In this document: positions 1 through 9,858 of the stretch, piece by piece
Position numbering within the stretch: the stretch's first letter is position 1
Layout: every line of letters begins with the position of its first letter
Notes under the pieces: model-generated
What the model was told of the DNA's origin: nothing
Database searches by the model: none
The model's input: only the letters and a program-made list of their open reading frames with translations
Assembly (NCBI GenBank): GCA_900618795.1
Contig: UYJD01000005.1
Coordinates: 1,684,092 to 1,748,091, forward strand
Length of the DNA stretch: 64,000 nt
Direction: 5' to 3'
Source: Cyanodermella asteris
Lineage: Eukaryota; Ascomycota; Lecanoromycetes; Ostropales; Stictidaceae
Program-made: the position numbers and the translations under genes

Positions 1-2450
1 TTTTCGTCGGAGGTTTGGCGACACCTTCGAAAACGCCGTACAGAAAGTCGAGCATACCATTTTCGAGACCACAAAGGCGCTTGTTGCATGGCAGTGCACG
101 TTTGCGACAAGACGACTCATCTGAAACAGCTCGTTTGCAGGAAAAGTCGATCGGGCTAGAGTCTGTAATCTCGAAAGAGCCAGGTCCTGCTGCTGAAGCT
201 GAAACGCGCGTTGTGCAAGGCCGCCAGCTCTTTGGCGAGACTGTACCTGATGGATATTTGACGCCGGAAGAATTCCAAATCTACCAGCGGCTCTACGGTG
301 CGCCGATCGCCATCACCAACCCTGAAGACGAAGCTCTCCTCGAACCTCTGGAAGATGACCTGGGGGATGACCTGGAGGATGGCCTGGAGGGTGACGCTGA
401 AATCGCAGCCGAGGTCGACTTCGAGCAACTCGAGCAGAATGCTTTGTTCAAAGAGACGGACGAAGGTCATCTGGAGGAAGTTGAATATAACACTCAAGCT
501 CCGGATGAAGGAGAGCCAGAGGGAGAGCCAGATGGGGACAAACTTTTGACTCAGCAGAGAGGCGAGTCGGCTGCCCAGTTTCAGCAACGCAAAGAGCTAT
601 ATGAGGCGGTTGCAAAACTACAAGGAGGTCTTGGCTCTCTCGACGATCAGACTGCTATGCTACAAGATCTTCAAGCGGCAGAGCATCTATCAAGTGAACA
701 GAAAGCAGCAGGAATGATCCACGGACAGCACGAACAGACAGACATCGACCCCCCTGAAGACTATGGCTGGTCAGCAGATGGTTTCGAGGTACCTTTCGAG
801 GCAGATGAAGACGCCATCAACAGTCGTGATCACCCTTTGACGGCTATTGGTCGATCTAGGACGATGCCCAGCACGATAAGGGTCCCTGCAGTGGAGCTCA
901 TTGAGCCTGTACAGAGAAGACTCGCTAGCACGGCGAGGTATGAGCATCTGGTTGAATCGGCGGATAGATTGTTTGGTGGACCACGGCTTCCGGGCTCAAA
1001 CGCCACGCCGTACAAAATTGGACAAGTCAATCAGAGCCCTCCGGCTCTCTCAGCATCCTCGCATAACATGAGTACCATTCAGGCCAACTTGTTCATGGCA
1101 GTGATCATGCCTGGCGCTTATGCGTCTTCCAAATCGGTCCTCATCGAAGTGAGAAGACGACTAGGCAGAGAATGGCTGAATGACCTTCTAAAGCGACCAG
1201 GAGGGCCGCGCGTCCTCGACGCTGGTGCAGGGGGTGCCGGTGTCATTGCGTGGCGAGAGCTGCTGTATGCGCAGTGGGACGTCATACACGAAGACTCTAT
1301 CTCAAGAGGGCCGGTTCCGCTAGGCACATCGACCGTTCTTGCAGGTTCCGACACGTTGCAGGACTCGATCAGTGAGATGCTGGAAGAAACAACGTTCATC
1401 CCTCGTCTTCCCGATTTCAGTCGAACGAGAGATCTGCCTGCTGAGCGGCCGGAAGGTGAAGCACCGCGAAAGCAATATGACGTGATCATCGCTCCTTATA
1501 CTTTGTATGGCATGGAGGAGGACTACATGAAAAAGGCTCATGTCCAAAATTTGTGGTCTTTGCTTGATCCAAATGGCGGTGTCCTCATCATCCTCGAGAA
1601 GGGCGTTCCGAAGGGTTTCGAGAACATTGCAGAAGCTCGCAAGGTGCTCCTGGAACATCACATCAAAAATCCCGCGCCCGGCGAACAGGAGCAGATCGCG
1701 CCTTTGATCGGCAATTACCACACCAATCTCGAAGATGGTATGATTATCGCGCCTTGTACGAACCACAAGCAATGCCCGATGTACTCATTCGCGGGCGAAG
1801 CAGTCGGTCGCAAGGATTCTTGTGTGTTCAAGCAGCGGTACGAGAGACCGCCTTTCCTGCAAAGGATACATGGAGCCAAATTCCACAACCATGAGGACAT
1901 TTCCTTCAGCTATATCGCTGTGCAACGAGGCAAGGATCGACGAAAGTCTTTTTCGTTCGTACAGAACGAGCAGGCTACGCAGGAGGCATTCGCTGGTCAT
2001 GAAGATAAGGATATTGGCGATGTTCAACTCGAGACGTTGCCTCGCATTTTGAGGCCGCCACTCAAGCGTACCGGTCATGTCACCTTCGATGTCTGCACTC
2101 CAAGCGGGACTTATGAGCGGTGGATCACTCCCAAATCCTTCAGCCATCAAGCCTATCGCGATGCTCGGAAAGCTCAGTGGGGAGATTTGTGGGCACTAGG
2201 CGCAAAGACTCGAGTTGTTGTGCAGGCAAGAACCGGTCGACCGAAAAACGAGCGCAAGAGCTCAAAGATCAATTTCGAAAACGGCGAACGATATGATGCT
2301 GAGGATGGTCATGTCAGTGGCCAACGCAGGCAGGCAGAAAACGAGAAGAGGCGGCAAGCCAGACTCAGGAAGTCGAAAACAGAGAGGCAGCCCAAGTATG
2401 CCAACGATACTCGGAAACGGCTTAAGCAAGGTGAGGAGGAGGAGGTATGA
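1..2450 (+). CDS. RSM22: Mitochondrial 37S assembly factor / methyltransferase-like Rsm22 (5' end outside window)
   Basis: The frame is open from the left edge; the first in-window initiator-like codon (15) is a TTG, so the true start lies upstream. What is visible begins inside an Arg/Ser-rich mitochondrial presequence (RRLLHGSARLRQD). A long acidic low-complexity stretch follows (about 340-560), then the Rsm22/METTL17 methyltransferase-like core: a glycine-rich SAM-site-like segment (DAGAGGAGVIAW, near 1220), the PYTLYGM segment near 1495, and a cysteine cluster CTNHKQCPMY (about 1755-1785) followed by DSCVFKQRYERPPF, which in this family holds an Fe-S cluster. The C-terminal tail is very basic (2220-2440). 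Family members act in the mitochondrial matrix in small-subunit ribosome assembly. Family assignment is firm; methyltransferase activity itself is unproven for the family. No intron is visible. Confidence 0.9.
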   Translation, partial: FVGGLATPSKTPYRKSSIPFSRPQRRLLHGSARLRQDDSSETARLQEKSIGLESVISKEPGPAAEAETRVVQGRQLFGETVPDGYLTPEEFQIYQRLYGAPIAITNPEDEALLEPLEDDLGDDLEDGLEGDAEIAAEVDFEQLEQNALFKETDEGHLEEVEYNTQAPDEGEPEGEPDGDKLLTQQRGESAAQFQQRKELYEAVAKLQGGLGSLDDQTAMLQDLQAAEHLSSEQKAAGMIHGQHEQTDIDPPEDYGWSADGFEVPFEADEDAINSRDHPLTAIGRSRTMPSTIRVPAVELIEPVQRRLASTARYEHLVESADRLFGGPRLPGSNATPYKIGQVNQSPPALSASSHNMSTIQANLFMAVIMPGAYASSKSVLIEVRRRLGREWLNDLLKRPGGPRVLDAGAGGAGVIAWRELLYAQWDVIHEDSISRGPVPLGTSTVLAGSDTLQDSISEMLEETTFIPRLPDFSRTRDLPAERPEGEAPRKQYDVIIAPYTLYGMEEDYMKKAHVQNLWSLLDPNGGVLIILEKGVPKGFENIAEARKVLLEHHIKNPAPGEQEQIAPLIGNYHTNLEDGMIIAPCTNHKQCPMYSFAGEAVGRKDSCVFKQRYERPPFLQRIHGAKFHNHEDISFSYIAVQRGKDRRKSFSFVQNEQATQEAFAGHEDKDIGDVQLETLPRILRPPLKRTGHVTFDVCTPSGTYERWITPKSFSHQAYRDARKAQWGDLWALGAKTRVVVQARTGRPKNERKSSKINFENGERYDAEDGHVSGQRRQAENEKRRQARLRKSKTERQPKYANDTRKRLKQGEEEEV

Positions 2451-3249
2451 AAGAAATTTCAACATGTAAGATACTGTACACTACGGGGGACCACGTCAAA
2501 GTATGTCTATTCGACCGAGAAACTGAAGGCTCGGAGACGTTGGTACCACTCACCAAATCAATTCTAAGCTCGAGCTAGCCAGTACACTAAGCAGAGCAGT
2601 GACAATGAGGTTATCGCGGAATTCCACCAGTCTACCGCCTTTTGTTACCTCCACCGCAAACGAGGAGGCACACACCGTCGGTCGAGACTTTTGACGCGTT
2701 GTTGTGTATTCACGGCTGTTCTGCTTGTGTCGTCTGGCCGAGCTCCGACAGTGAACTGAGCTCCTTTGTTGCGTTGGTCCGATCCCAGATGTGGACAGTC
2801 GAGTCTGGTAATAGTCTGACTCCTGCATCAATGCCAACACGTGACAATTCCCAGCAATCTAGACTGAATTTGGCACAGTGAGCACACAGCACCCCCTTGT
2901 GTCCTTCACTATTGCTATGATGTTTGGCCCGTTGACTTTTTTTGCCAGCTTTCGCAAGTCTTGGTTCCGCTGTGTTTCGTTGCGTGAATATAAATGAGCT
3001 TGACTCAGATGACAAGCTTTCATTTTTGGACAAAGACCTGTCGGCGGATTCGCTGCCTGTCAAGCGTGTGAAGCTTCTGCTCTCGGCTATAAATCCGGGC
3101 TTCTCGCACTACTCGTCTACTTCTCAACCTCCAGACCTCTCCTTGCTTCCTCCAACTTACAGATTCAACGACTGTCCTTGCCGGAAAAATCACCTGAGAT
3201 TGGAAGTTCGATCGCCTTTCCCACGCATTCGCCTATCACCTCTACCACG
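2451..3249. other. Intergenic region with promoter of the next gene
   Basis: No gene is supported here. The right part carries a TATA element and a pyrimidine-rich leader for the gene starting at 3250. Several short open frames are present but have no protein-like composition. Confidence 0.6.
3088..3094 (+). promoter_or_regulatory. TATA box (TATAAAT)
   Basis: TATAAAT lies 156 bp before the ATG at 3250 and is followed by a C/T-rich leader, the usual arrangement for a fungal core promoter. This is seen in sequence only. Confidence 0.5.
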
Positions 3250-5160
3250 ATGGAGTATCCACCAATCTCAGCAAAATGTTGCAGCTGTAATAGGCAAGCC
3301 GACCAAGACTCGCCGTTTTGCTCCTTTTGCTCGCATCAAAAGTGCAAGGATTGTCCCGCCAAGACATGTTGCCAATGCGATCACGATCGCGGTACTGGAC
3401 TCAGCTTCTGTCGCCAATGTCAACATCGCCTCTGCGAGCATTGCACCCTCCCGTCGATCAGCACCCAGCTTGAGTCAGCACCGGCGGAAAGCAGCTCCAA
3501 TGATGGCTCAGTATCCGAAGACAGCGATGACTACGATGAAGCAAAGGAACTTGTCCCGGGCAATGATGACGACGGTTGGGTTGATGCTCTCACTAACGAA
3601 ATCCACGCACTGTCGCTATCTTTCAGCGGCGCAGAAGATGGTCAGCGCCCAGCGGCGGCAACCAGTCCTTCGGCTCACGTCAGCCCAAAGCACATCAGAT
3701 TTGTATCTGAGCTGCGCAAGCGTAAGACGAGTGGTGGTATTTTAGGGGCTCAGCGCTGGGACATCAAGCAAGGAGAATCAATAGCCAATTCCGACCATCT
3801 GATCGAGGCCAAGCATGCAAACCACGAAGGAGACAACGAGAAAGATGACGATGAGAAAGATTGGAGCGAGGAAGAAGAAGACGACGTGGAGCGAAACCAG
3901 GGACACAGCTGCGTACCCACATATCAGCCACCTATCACTCGTGCTTGGGCCCGTGCCGGTACTCTGCTGCAACCAGACACCTACAACCCGGCTGAAAACG
4001 AAAATCCGACTGCTGGACTCGACCACCATTCATCGTCTATCCGCTCTGTCAAGCTCCTCGAGCGATGTGACACTCGGCAAGTTTCTCCGGGCCAGAGTGA
4101 GGAAATTCCGAAATCTCTTCCACAGCCAACGCAGAAGCCCGAGACTCCCATCGTCCCCGACCCCGTGAACCCCAATCGTGTGAATCCCGATCGAGTAAAT
4201 CACAATCGCGGAGAAGACCCCCGTCTCAGCACTTTCAGCTTCCTGTGGACCGCAAAGCACACTTGTGAAAATCGGGACCAATGGGATACAATCTTGAGAG
4301 GTGTCAACGCCTGTCGTGTATCGGAGGGACATCTGAGTCGTCGTCGTGCCCTCAAACTCGTCGAGGATTCGCTGGATGAAAACCTTGTCAAGTATTTCAT
4401 GAGCAAATTGAAGCGTGCACCTGTACCACCGCGTCCAAGACCAATCATAAGCCAACCTGAGCCAGTTCTCCACCAGTCCGAGCAAAACCTCCAGCAAAAA
4501 GTGCGCAGCATTAGAAAGGTCGACGCTACAACCGGAGATGTTCCGACCACGCAAGCCACAACTGAACAGGAGGGCAGTTCTCGCCGCGGCATGGCAGTGG
4601 ACAGGGCGCATCAATCGTTGCAGCAAGCGGTCCACGGAGGTATGAAGATGGTCGACAATTCGAGATCCACTGTGAAACAGCCTGAGAAGTCCGTTCGCCA
4701 CAATGACCACGGTATCGAGTCTTCAGCTCCGCATCAGCATCGCCCGGTCACCAGAGCTATGGCCGGCACCTCAGCTATGAACGGCAAATCTCATACTCCG
4801 CCAGGCATCAGCAGTCGTAATCTTAGATCTCAGGCACTTCCCCTGATGAGCGCTGCGCAATCTCCAAATGGATCCGGTCCTAGTGCCAACACATCCGTAG
4901 GCCTCGACATGGGCACCCCTCGCAGCCTTGGATCCAACATTCCGGTCCGAGCTGAGGCTGCACTTAAGCGCAGACGCGAGCCCCTAGCAAGCACAGCAGA
5001 AGCACGTCCCACGGCAAATGGTCATTTCCCAGGGCCTCATGAGGAGGCTGCGAGGGAGTGGCGACACGAAACAATGCGCATGCGTGCGGCAGAGCAGCGT
5101 TCTCGAGAGGAGGACGAGGATATGGACAAGCCGAAGCATCTGCCAGGAGGATGGACCTAG
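3250..5160 (+). CDS. Unknown protein with N-terminal cysteine-rich (zinc-ribbon-like) domain
   Basis: An intronless 636-residue frame. The upstream extension of the frame starts at TTG, so the ATG at 3250 (MEYPPISAKCCSC) is chosen. Residues about 9-65 hold at least seven cysteine pairs of the CxxC or CC type (CCSC, CSFC, CKDC, CCQC, CRQC, CEHC), which looks like two or three small treble-clef or zinc-ribbon units. The rest is low complexity: an acidic stretch near residues 190-220, a short VNxxR repeat near 4165-4205, and many Ser/Pro/Gln. A basic helix-like C-terminus ends in KHLPGGWT. The zinc-binding idea is inferred from cysteine spacing. I do not recognise the family; a nuclear or ubiquitin-related role would be only a guess. 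Confidence 0.75.
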   Translation: MEYPPISAKCCSCNRQADQDSPFCSFCSHQKCKDCPAKTCCQCDHDRGTGLSFCRQCQHRLCEHCTLPSISTQLESAPAESSSNDGSVSEDSDDYDEAKELVPGNDDDGWVDALTNEIHALSLSFSGAEDGQRPAAATSPSAHVSPKHIRFVSELRKRKTSGGILGAQRWDIKQGESIANSDHLIEAKHANHEGDNEKDDDEKDWSEEEEDDVERNQGHSCVPTYQPPITRAWARAGTLLQPDTYNPAENENPTAGLDHHSSSIRSVKLLERCDTRQVSPGQSEEIPKSLPQPTQKPETPIVPDPVNPNRVNPDRVNHNRGEDPRLSTFSFLWTAKHTCENRDQWDTILRGVNACRVSEGHLSRRRALKLVEDSLDENLVKYFMSKLKRAPVPPRPRPIISQPEPVLHQSEQNLQQKVRSIRKVDATTGDVPTTQATTEQEGSSRRGMAVDRAHQSLQQAVHGGMKMVDNSRSTVKQPEKSVRHNDHGIESSAPHQHRPVTRAMAGTSAMNGKSHTPPGISSRNLRSQALPLMSAAQSPNGSGPSANTSVGLDMGTPRSLGSNIPVRAEAALKRRREPLASTAEARPTANGHFPGPHEEAAREWRHETMRMRAAEQRSREEDEDMDKPKHLPGGWT

Positions 5161-6107
5161 AAGACTAAGCCTACAACCATGGTAGAATTGACGGTCGTGT
5201 TGAAGAATCGCGCCAGTGAAAAGGTTGGATTCCGCCTGAAATGAAAGTCGACCAGCCAATGGCATGTCGATAAACAGTGTGCACTGTTGGGAAGTTGAGA
5301 TCGCATACATCGTGTCTTTGGTCAATACAACGACCCTCAGCATGCAATTGTTGGGTACATAGATATGAAGGCATGGCTCGATCATCAAATTGAACTCTCC
5401 ACTGCTTGTGTAATAGTCATCTCGCGTTTGCCATCTCTATGTTCTCTCAACCACTCCATCCAGCCTTCTAGAAACAAATCACGTACCCAAGGACGCGGCA
5501 CGTCGCCTAAGCCCAAAGCATAACGCGCACCCGAGACAATTCGTTTGGGCGGGAAAGAAAAAGCGGTGGCTGATCTCACCTCGGTTTCTACTTTCCCAAC
5601 CCAACTACCGGTGGACCCTTTCAAGCCAGGTCCAGAGACTGAGTTCAGCCTCCACGAGGTCGTCGCCAGGGTCTGCCGGGGTCAGCTGAAGGGAAGTGGA
5701 CGGTGGTGGGCCCAAATGCGGAAAAGCCTTTGCTTTGCGATTGGCTGTCTCGTTTATGCGACGGCAGTTGGCTCGTTTGGGGCTACGACAGCCCGCTTAA
5801 CATGGCAACCTCATTCGTCCATATGGTAGTTGAGAGCTGGATTATTGTCGTAGCGAGCGCAAAAACGCCGTAGCTTTTCCCATGTGGCAGCCATGTGCCC
5901 GTACCTGTTGGGCTGAACTGGACGAGATGTGCTATTAAGACTAGCCGGTCTGCTCCTCTTTTGGCAACGATCTTCTGTCCCGTATCCTCAGCAGCACACC
6001 ATCTCGTCACTGAATCCGCTACTTCACAAAGCTGTTGCCACCAGGCGTTGCGAAACTCGAAATCCACCAATTTTTGAGGACCTGAAGCCTGTCGAGGATT
6101 TCTCCCA
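5161..6107. other. Intergenic region
   Basis: Nothing convincing. Short open frames at 5545-5829 and 5929-6120 start at non-ATG codons or lack protein-like composition. Confidence 0.5.
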
Positions 6108-6680
6108 ATGGCCGCTGTAGCGAATACGCTCATTCCGGCTTCTGTGCCACAAGCAAACACAATACAAAATAGCTCAGACTCTCTTTCAGAACCAGACTGG
6201 GTAGAATGGGGCACAAACCTCCGCTCCGCCGCCTTTGGCCGGCTTCCCAACCAACCCTTCCCCGCGGGTAACTTCACTGAGGTCTACTACAACATCACGG
6301 ATGCCGCCCACGACATCTACACAGTTTGGACGCCTCTTGTTGACAGCACCTTCAAGGCAGTCGAGATGAACATCTTCTTCGACCTGAATCCTCGGCATTT
6401 CTACAACAAGACCAGGGAGGAGTCGCTCAGGCAGCCGAAGTGGGCTGTGACGATGGGACCCGCAGGGTGGAATGAATGGCCGGAGGGCTATCCGAGCGGA
6501 AAAGGACAGGACGGTGACGTTGTGATGTGTGGGAGCACGAACTGGGGGTTGAAGGCTTGTTGGGTGCAGAGAGGACGAAAGGGCACGGTCACTGTGCTCC
6601 TGCAGAGTTTGGCGGGACACTCGGTATTGAAGAGGTATGCTGATGGGTTGGCAAAGGCGGTACGGAAGAGCTTGGCATGA
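6108..6680 (+). CDS. Small unknown protein
   Basis: An ATG-initiated 190-residue frame with fungal-like codon use. It has several N-glycosylation sequons (NFT, NIT, NKT) and a Trp/Pro-rich centre (WNEWPEGYPSGKG). A hydrophobic stretch CWVQRGRKGTVTVLLQSLAG and a basic C-terminus (KAVRKSLA) follow. No signal peptide or membrane segment is visible at this start; a secretory first exon upstream cannot be excluded because the sequons would make sense only for a secreted protein. A polyadenylation-like AATAAA lies 142 bp beyond the stop. The family is not recognised. Confidence 0.55.
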   Translation: MAAVANTLIPASVPQANTIQNSSDSLSEPDWVEWGTNLRSAAFGRLPNQPFPAGNFTEVYYNITDAAHDIYTVWTPLVDSTFKAVEMNIFFDLNPRHFYNKTREESLRQPKWAVTMGPAGWNEWPEGYPSGKGQDGDVVMCGSTNWGLKACWVQRGRKGTVTVLLQSLAGHSVLKRYADGLAKAVRKSLA

Positions 6681-6821
6681 AAATGCTGGGTGAGAGCAGT
6701 GAGAGAGGATTGAACAAGACAGCCTTCGTGAAGCTTGAGTGCTCCGAATTGGCTTGTGGAAAGACTTGAGGGTAATGGACGAGATGGCCACGAGGTGGTG
6801 TTGGCGTGATATGATACCCCT

Positions 6822-6827
6822 AATAAA
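6822..6827 (+). terminator. Polyadenylation-like signal AATAAA
   Basis: AATAAA about 140 bp after the stop codon at 6680, in a locally A/T-richer stretch. It is consistent with 3' end formation of the upstream gene, without transcript proof. Confidence 0.35.
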
Positions 6828-6959
6828 TTACGACCTGTATGATATTGGAAAGCTTTGATGCCGACAATGATGTTGTGTTTTAAACCTTGTCGACATGCAA
6901 AACCAATCCACCAGCCTCACCCTTGCAGATTGTATGCTTGTCGATACACGGGCAATCCA

Positions 6960-7831
6960 AAGGCTCTCTTAAGGGCCTGAACAAATCATTATCCCAAGGT
7001 TCAGGACGCAGCGGCCCTTGTCTACCTTGTATGAGTTTGTGCTTAGCTGCCAGCTCGGCCTGAACATGGCCCCTCTCCTTTGCTCCTCGCTCTTCCACAG
7101 CAGCGTCCTCCACATCATAGCTCCTACCAATTGTAACCTGGAGAGCGTCAAGCATCTCCTCATAAGTTGGCGAAGATCCCGAGATGCGAAAATTCCTCCG
7201 AAAACCACTTTCTCGCGTTTCTTTCAACAGCCGCTTCAATGTTGCCCCACGGCATCCCTCGTGGCAAGGAGACTTTGCCGTCCTTGTGCAAAGCCGTAGA
7301 TTCTCGCTGTCGCATTGAAATTGTCGACGCCAAAGCGAGACAACACAGCCCACTCTGTGAGCCGGCCAAGCAAGAACAAGGTCCATCCCAGATCAGGGAC
7401 ATCTTTAACTCTTCATTTCAAATGCTCTCGCGTCGCGACTTTGTGTTTGTAATACCTTTGATACCGATTCTCACCTACCAGGATATCTGCGCCATAATCG
7501 GAAGGGTAGAAGTGTCGGACGCCGGCTTGAATTGCGAGGTCGATGATCTGGAGTTGGAGATGTAGCCCGGCGTTCCCAAGATCAGAACACACTCGAAGCC
7601 ACGGAACGACTCGTGAGATCGATATCCGTCTGTGGTAATTATCTCAATTCCGGCCTGGATCCAGCGAGCTAGGAGAGCTTTCTTGTGATCGGAGGAGGGC
7701 CTTGGTGTGCAGTTGTGGACTGCTACGCATTTGAAGGAGGTTATTTGTGAGGAGATTGCGTCAACGACGGACTGACTGAAGATGAAGGTACCGGTAACGC
7801 CAATAAACAAGACAAACTCCGTAAAGATCAA
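6960..7831 (-). pseudogene. Decayed NmrA-like (isoflavone reductase-type) NAD(P)-binding protein gene
   Basis: Read on the minus strand, successive segments in different frames line up with one NmrA-family protein. Frame one (7831 to about 7580) holds the Rossmann start GVTGTFIFSQSVVDAI and FECVLILG. After a shift near 7575 the text continues as LQLQIIDLAIQAGVRHFYPS, DYGADILVGENRYQRYYKHK and VATREHLK. A TGA stop follows at about 7413-7415, then RVKDVPDLGWTLFLLGRLTE and GVDNFNATARIYG. A further shift near 7260 leads to FRISGSSPTYEEMLDALQVT and, near 6990, PEPWDNDLF. That is at least two frameshifts and one stop. There is also no ATG at the expected N-terminus (TTG at 7831). The breaks do not fall at GT...AG borders, so introns do not explain them. 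Intact relatives are NADP-dependent reductases or redox-sensing regulators. Confidence 0.8.
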
Positions 7832-8238
7832 GTCTTAGTTGATGCAACTTGAAAGGCATCATGAGCGATTCTCTTTCTCGTTTATGCTATACTCACACCT
7901 CGGCTCTCAACCGTCGAGATATCAGTTTAGTCATGCCATATTACCGTCTTACAGTCTCCGTACGCCTCGGTAGACATGCTCCGGCGGTAGGATTCGTTCC
8001 CGCATAGCAAAGAATTTTGATACGCGACTCAACGTGGGAAGACTTGGACGGGGTGAGTTGGTCGATTCAAGGACTTGGTCGGGATCGGCAGCTAACAAGC
8101 GGGATTAGCGAGGATCTCCACCGGCTTGCCCGCTATTCCAACCCGGCGAACGGCATCTCCCGCCAGTTACTGTGTCTGAGCTTGTTCTCCAAAGTTCGTT
8201 CACGTTCTTATTCAGAGCTCAACCTCACCCCCACGGTC
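7832..8238. other. Divergent intergenic region
   Basis: It separates the decayed NmrA-like gene (minus) from the RED-type gene (plus). The plus frame upstream of 8239 is open back to a TTG at 8017 but contains no ATG, so it is treated as leader. No TATA element stands out. Confidence 0.5.
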
Positions 8239-9858
8239 ATGAACAACCAGCAATTCCGGCGTCTGCTCATTGACAACGCCTCCGACCCTTCAAAACCCAA
8301 AGATGGCGCGACTCCCACCCAGCGCCCCGGTGCGACCCCCATGCTGGGCTCGCGCGCCCGCTCCAGCATCCCCATGACGCCGCGAAATATCGGCAGCTCC
8401 GCCAGCGAACTGTTCCAAAAGCAACTCCGGGAGCAGCGCGAACCCCAAAATCCCCAGAACAAGAAAATCAAAGGATCGTACGCACCGAGAGGCTCGCAGC
8501 TTGCGGCAGGATATACTGATCGTGCGGCACAACTGCGGACCGCAGCAGAACAGGAAGATGCGAACAGTAAGGAGGCGCGGGTGAAAGCGCTGGAGGATAT
8601 GGTACGGCTGGGCCAGATGGAGTTTGCGGATTTTGAAACGGCGAGAGATCAGATCATTGGGGGCGACATTGGGAGCGTGCATCTTGTCAAAGGGCTGGAT
8701 CGGAAGTTATTGGCGAGGGCGAGGGCGGGCGAGGATGTATTCAGTGCGAAAGAGGAGGCCGAAGAGAAGGAGGACGAAGTTGACGTGGATGGAGAGCTGG
8801 ACAGTCTCGAAACTGCGGACGTCAAACCACTCGAACGAGAAGAGAGAGTGAAGCAGGGTGCCATGCCAGCGCCTCCTGTCCCAGTCGCGGGAAAGAAGAG
8901 GACGAGGGACGATATACTACGGGAGTTGAGGAAGGCACGGGCGAAAGCGGCAGAGGAGCACAGAGCAGCGATGCAGCCAGCGTTAGGAGCGCATTTCAAG
9001 AAGGTCGTAGGACCGAAAAAGAACGAGCCTGGGACGAGCAGGGTAGAGATTGATGAAAAGGGGCGGGAAGTCTTGATCGTGGTTGATGCCCAAGGCAACG
9101 TAAAACGGAAGGTGAAGAAGCAAAGGCCCGAAACGAATGGGAGTGCGAGCGTCATGCCTATGCCAGACAAGGACGCAAAGCCTCTAGGGATGGAAGTTCC
9201 TGAGGTCACGAAACCAGCGCCGGTTGAGGAAGAGTCAGAGGACATCTTTGCGGACGCTGGAAGCGACTACAACCCGCTCGGGGGTTTGGACGACGACTCG
9301 GACTCGGATGACAGCGAGGAGGATGAACTCGAAGACGGGTCAAATTCGAAACCGGCGAAGGATACTCCAAGTCGTGGCAAGCCTATTGAAGCCCCACGAC
9401 CAGAAGACAGTGGTGGGAAGCTACGAAACTACTTTGGTTCCGAAATGGAACAGCCCGACAAAGACTTCAACCCCATGAACGACCCCTCCATCCTTAGTGC
9501 TCTCAAACGTGCATCGGCAACAAAAGCAGCTGACTCAGCCGAAGATTCAACCGAGTCGGATGCCGAAAAGGCCCGTCTCGCGCGCATGCGAGCACGGTTA
9601 GCGGAGCAGGATCGAGATGCCCAGGATATGGATATGGGATTTGGAAGCAGCAGATTCGATGATCAAGACGACGACGAGGAGGAACGACCTGTCAAGCTTG
9701 CCAAGTGGACCGGCCTGAATGGAGATGAAGATGGAGATGATGGAAAGCAGCAGGGAAGAGGTGGTCAAACGCAACGCAAACGGGGGAAGAAAAAGAAGAA
9801 GGGTGACAAGAATGATGCGAGCACGGTGCTTGGTGTCATTGAACGGCGAAGGGGGTGA
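8239..9858 (+). CDS. RED-type (IK/RED N-terminal domain) spliceosomal protein
   Basis: A single-exon 539-residue frame; the ATG at 8239 (MNNQQFRRLLIDN) is the first in frame. Residues about 1-150 match the RED N-terminal pattern: the FRRLL motif, then the SELFQKQLREQ and YAPRGSQLAAGYTDRAAQLR segments. The middle and C-terminal parts are charged and low complexity, with Glu/Asp runs (DDDSDSDDSEEDE near 9290) and a Lys-rich tail (RKRGKKKKKGDKND). Human RED/IK is a component of the spliceosomal B complex; the fungal counterparts share the N-terminal half. A nuclear role in pre-mRNA splicing follows from the family. The alternating Arg-Glu/Asp repeat of animal RED is not evident. Confidence 0.75.
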   Translation: MNNQQFRRLLIDNASDPSKPKDGATPTQRPGATPMLGSRARSSIPMTPRNIGSSASELFQKQLREQREPQNPQNKKIKGSYAPRGSQLAAGYTDRAAQLRTAAEQEDANSKEARVKALEDMVRLGQMEFADFETARDQIIGGDIGSVHLVKGLDRKLLARARAGEDVFSAKEEAEEKEDEVDVDGELDSLETADVKPLEREERVKQGAMPAPPVPVAGKKRTRDDILRELRKARAKAAEEHRAAMQPALGAHFKKVVGPKKNEPGTSRVEIDEKGREVLIVVDAQGNVKRKVKKQRPETNGSASVMPMPDKDAKPLGMEVPEVTKPAPVEEESEDIFADAGSDYNPLGGLDDDSDSDDSEEDELEDGSNSKPAKDTPSRGKPIEAPRPEDSGGKLRNYFGSEMEQPDKDFNPMNDPSILSALKRASATKAADSAEDSTESDAEKARLARMRARLAEQDRDAQDMDMGFGSSRFDDQDDDEEERPVKLAKWTGLNGDEDGDDGKQQGRGGQTQRKRGKKKKKGDKNDASTVLGVIERRRG

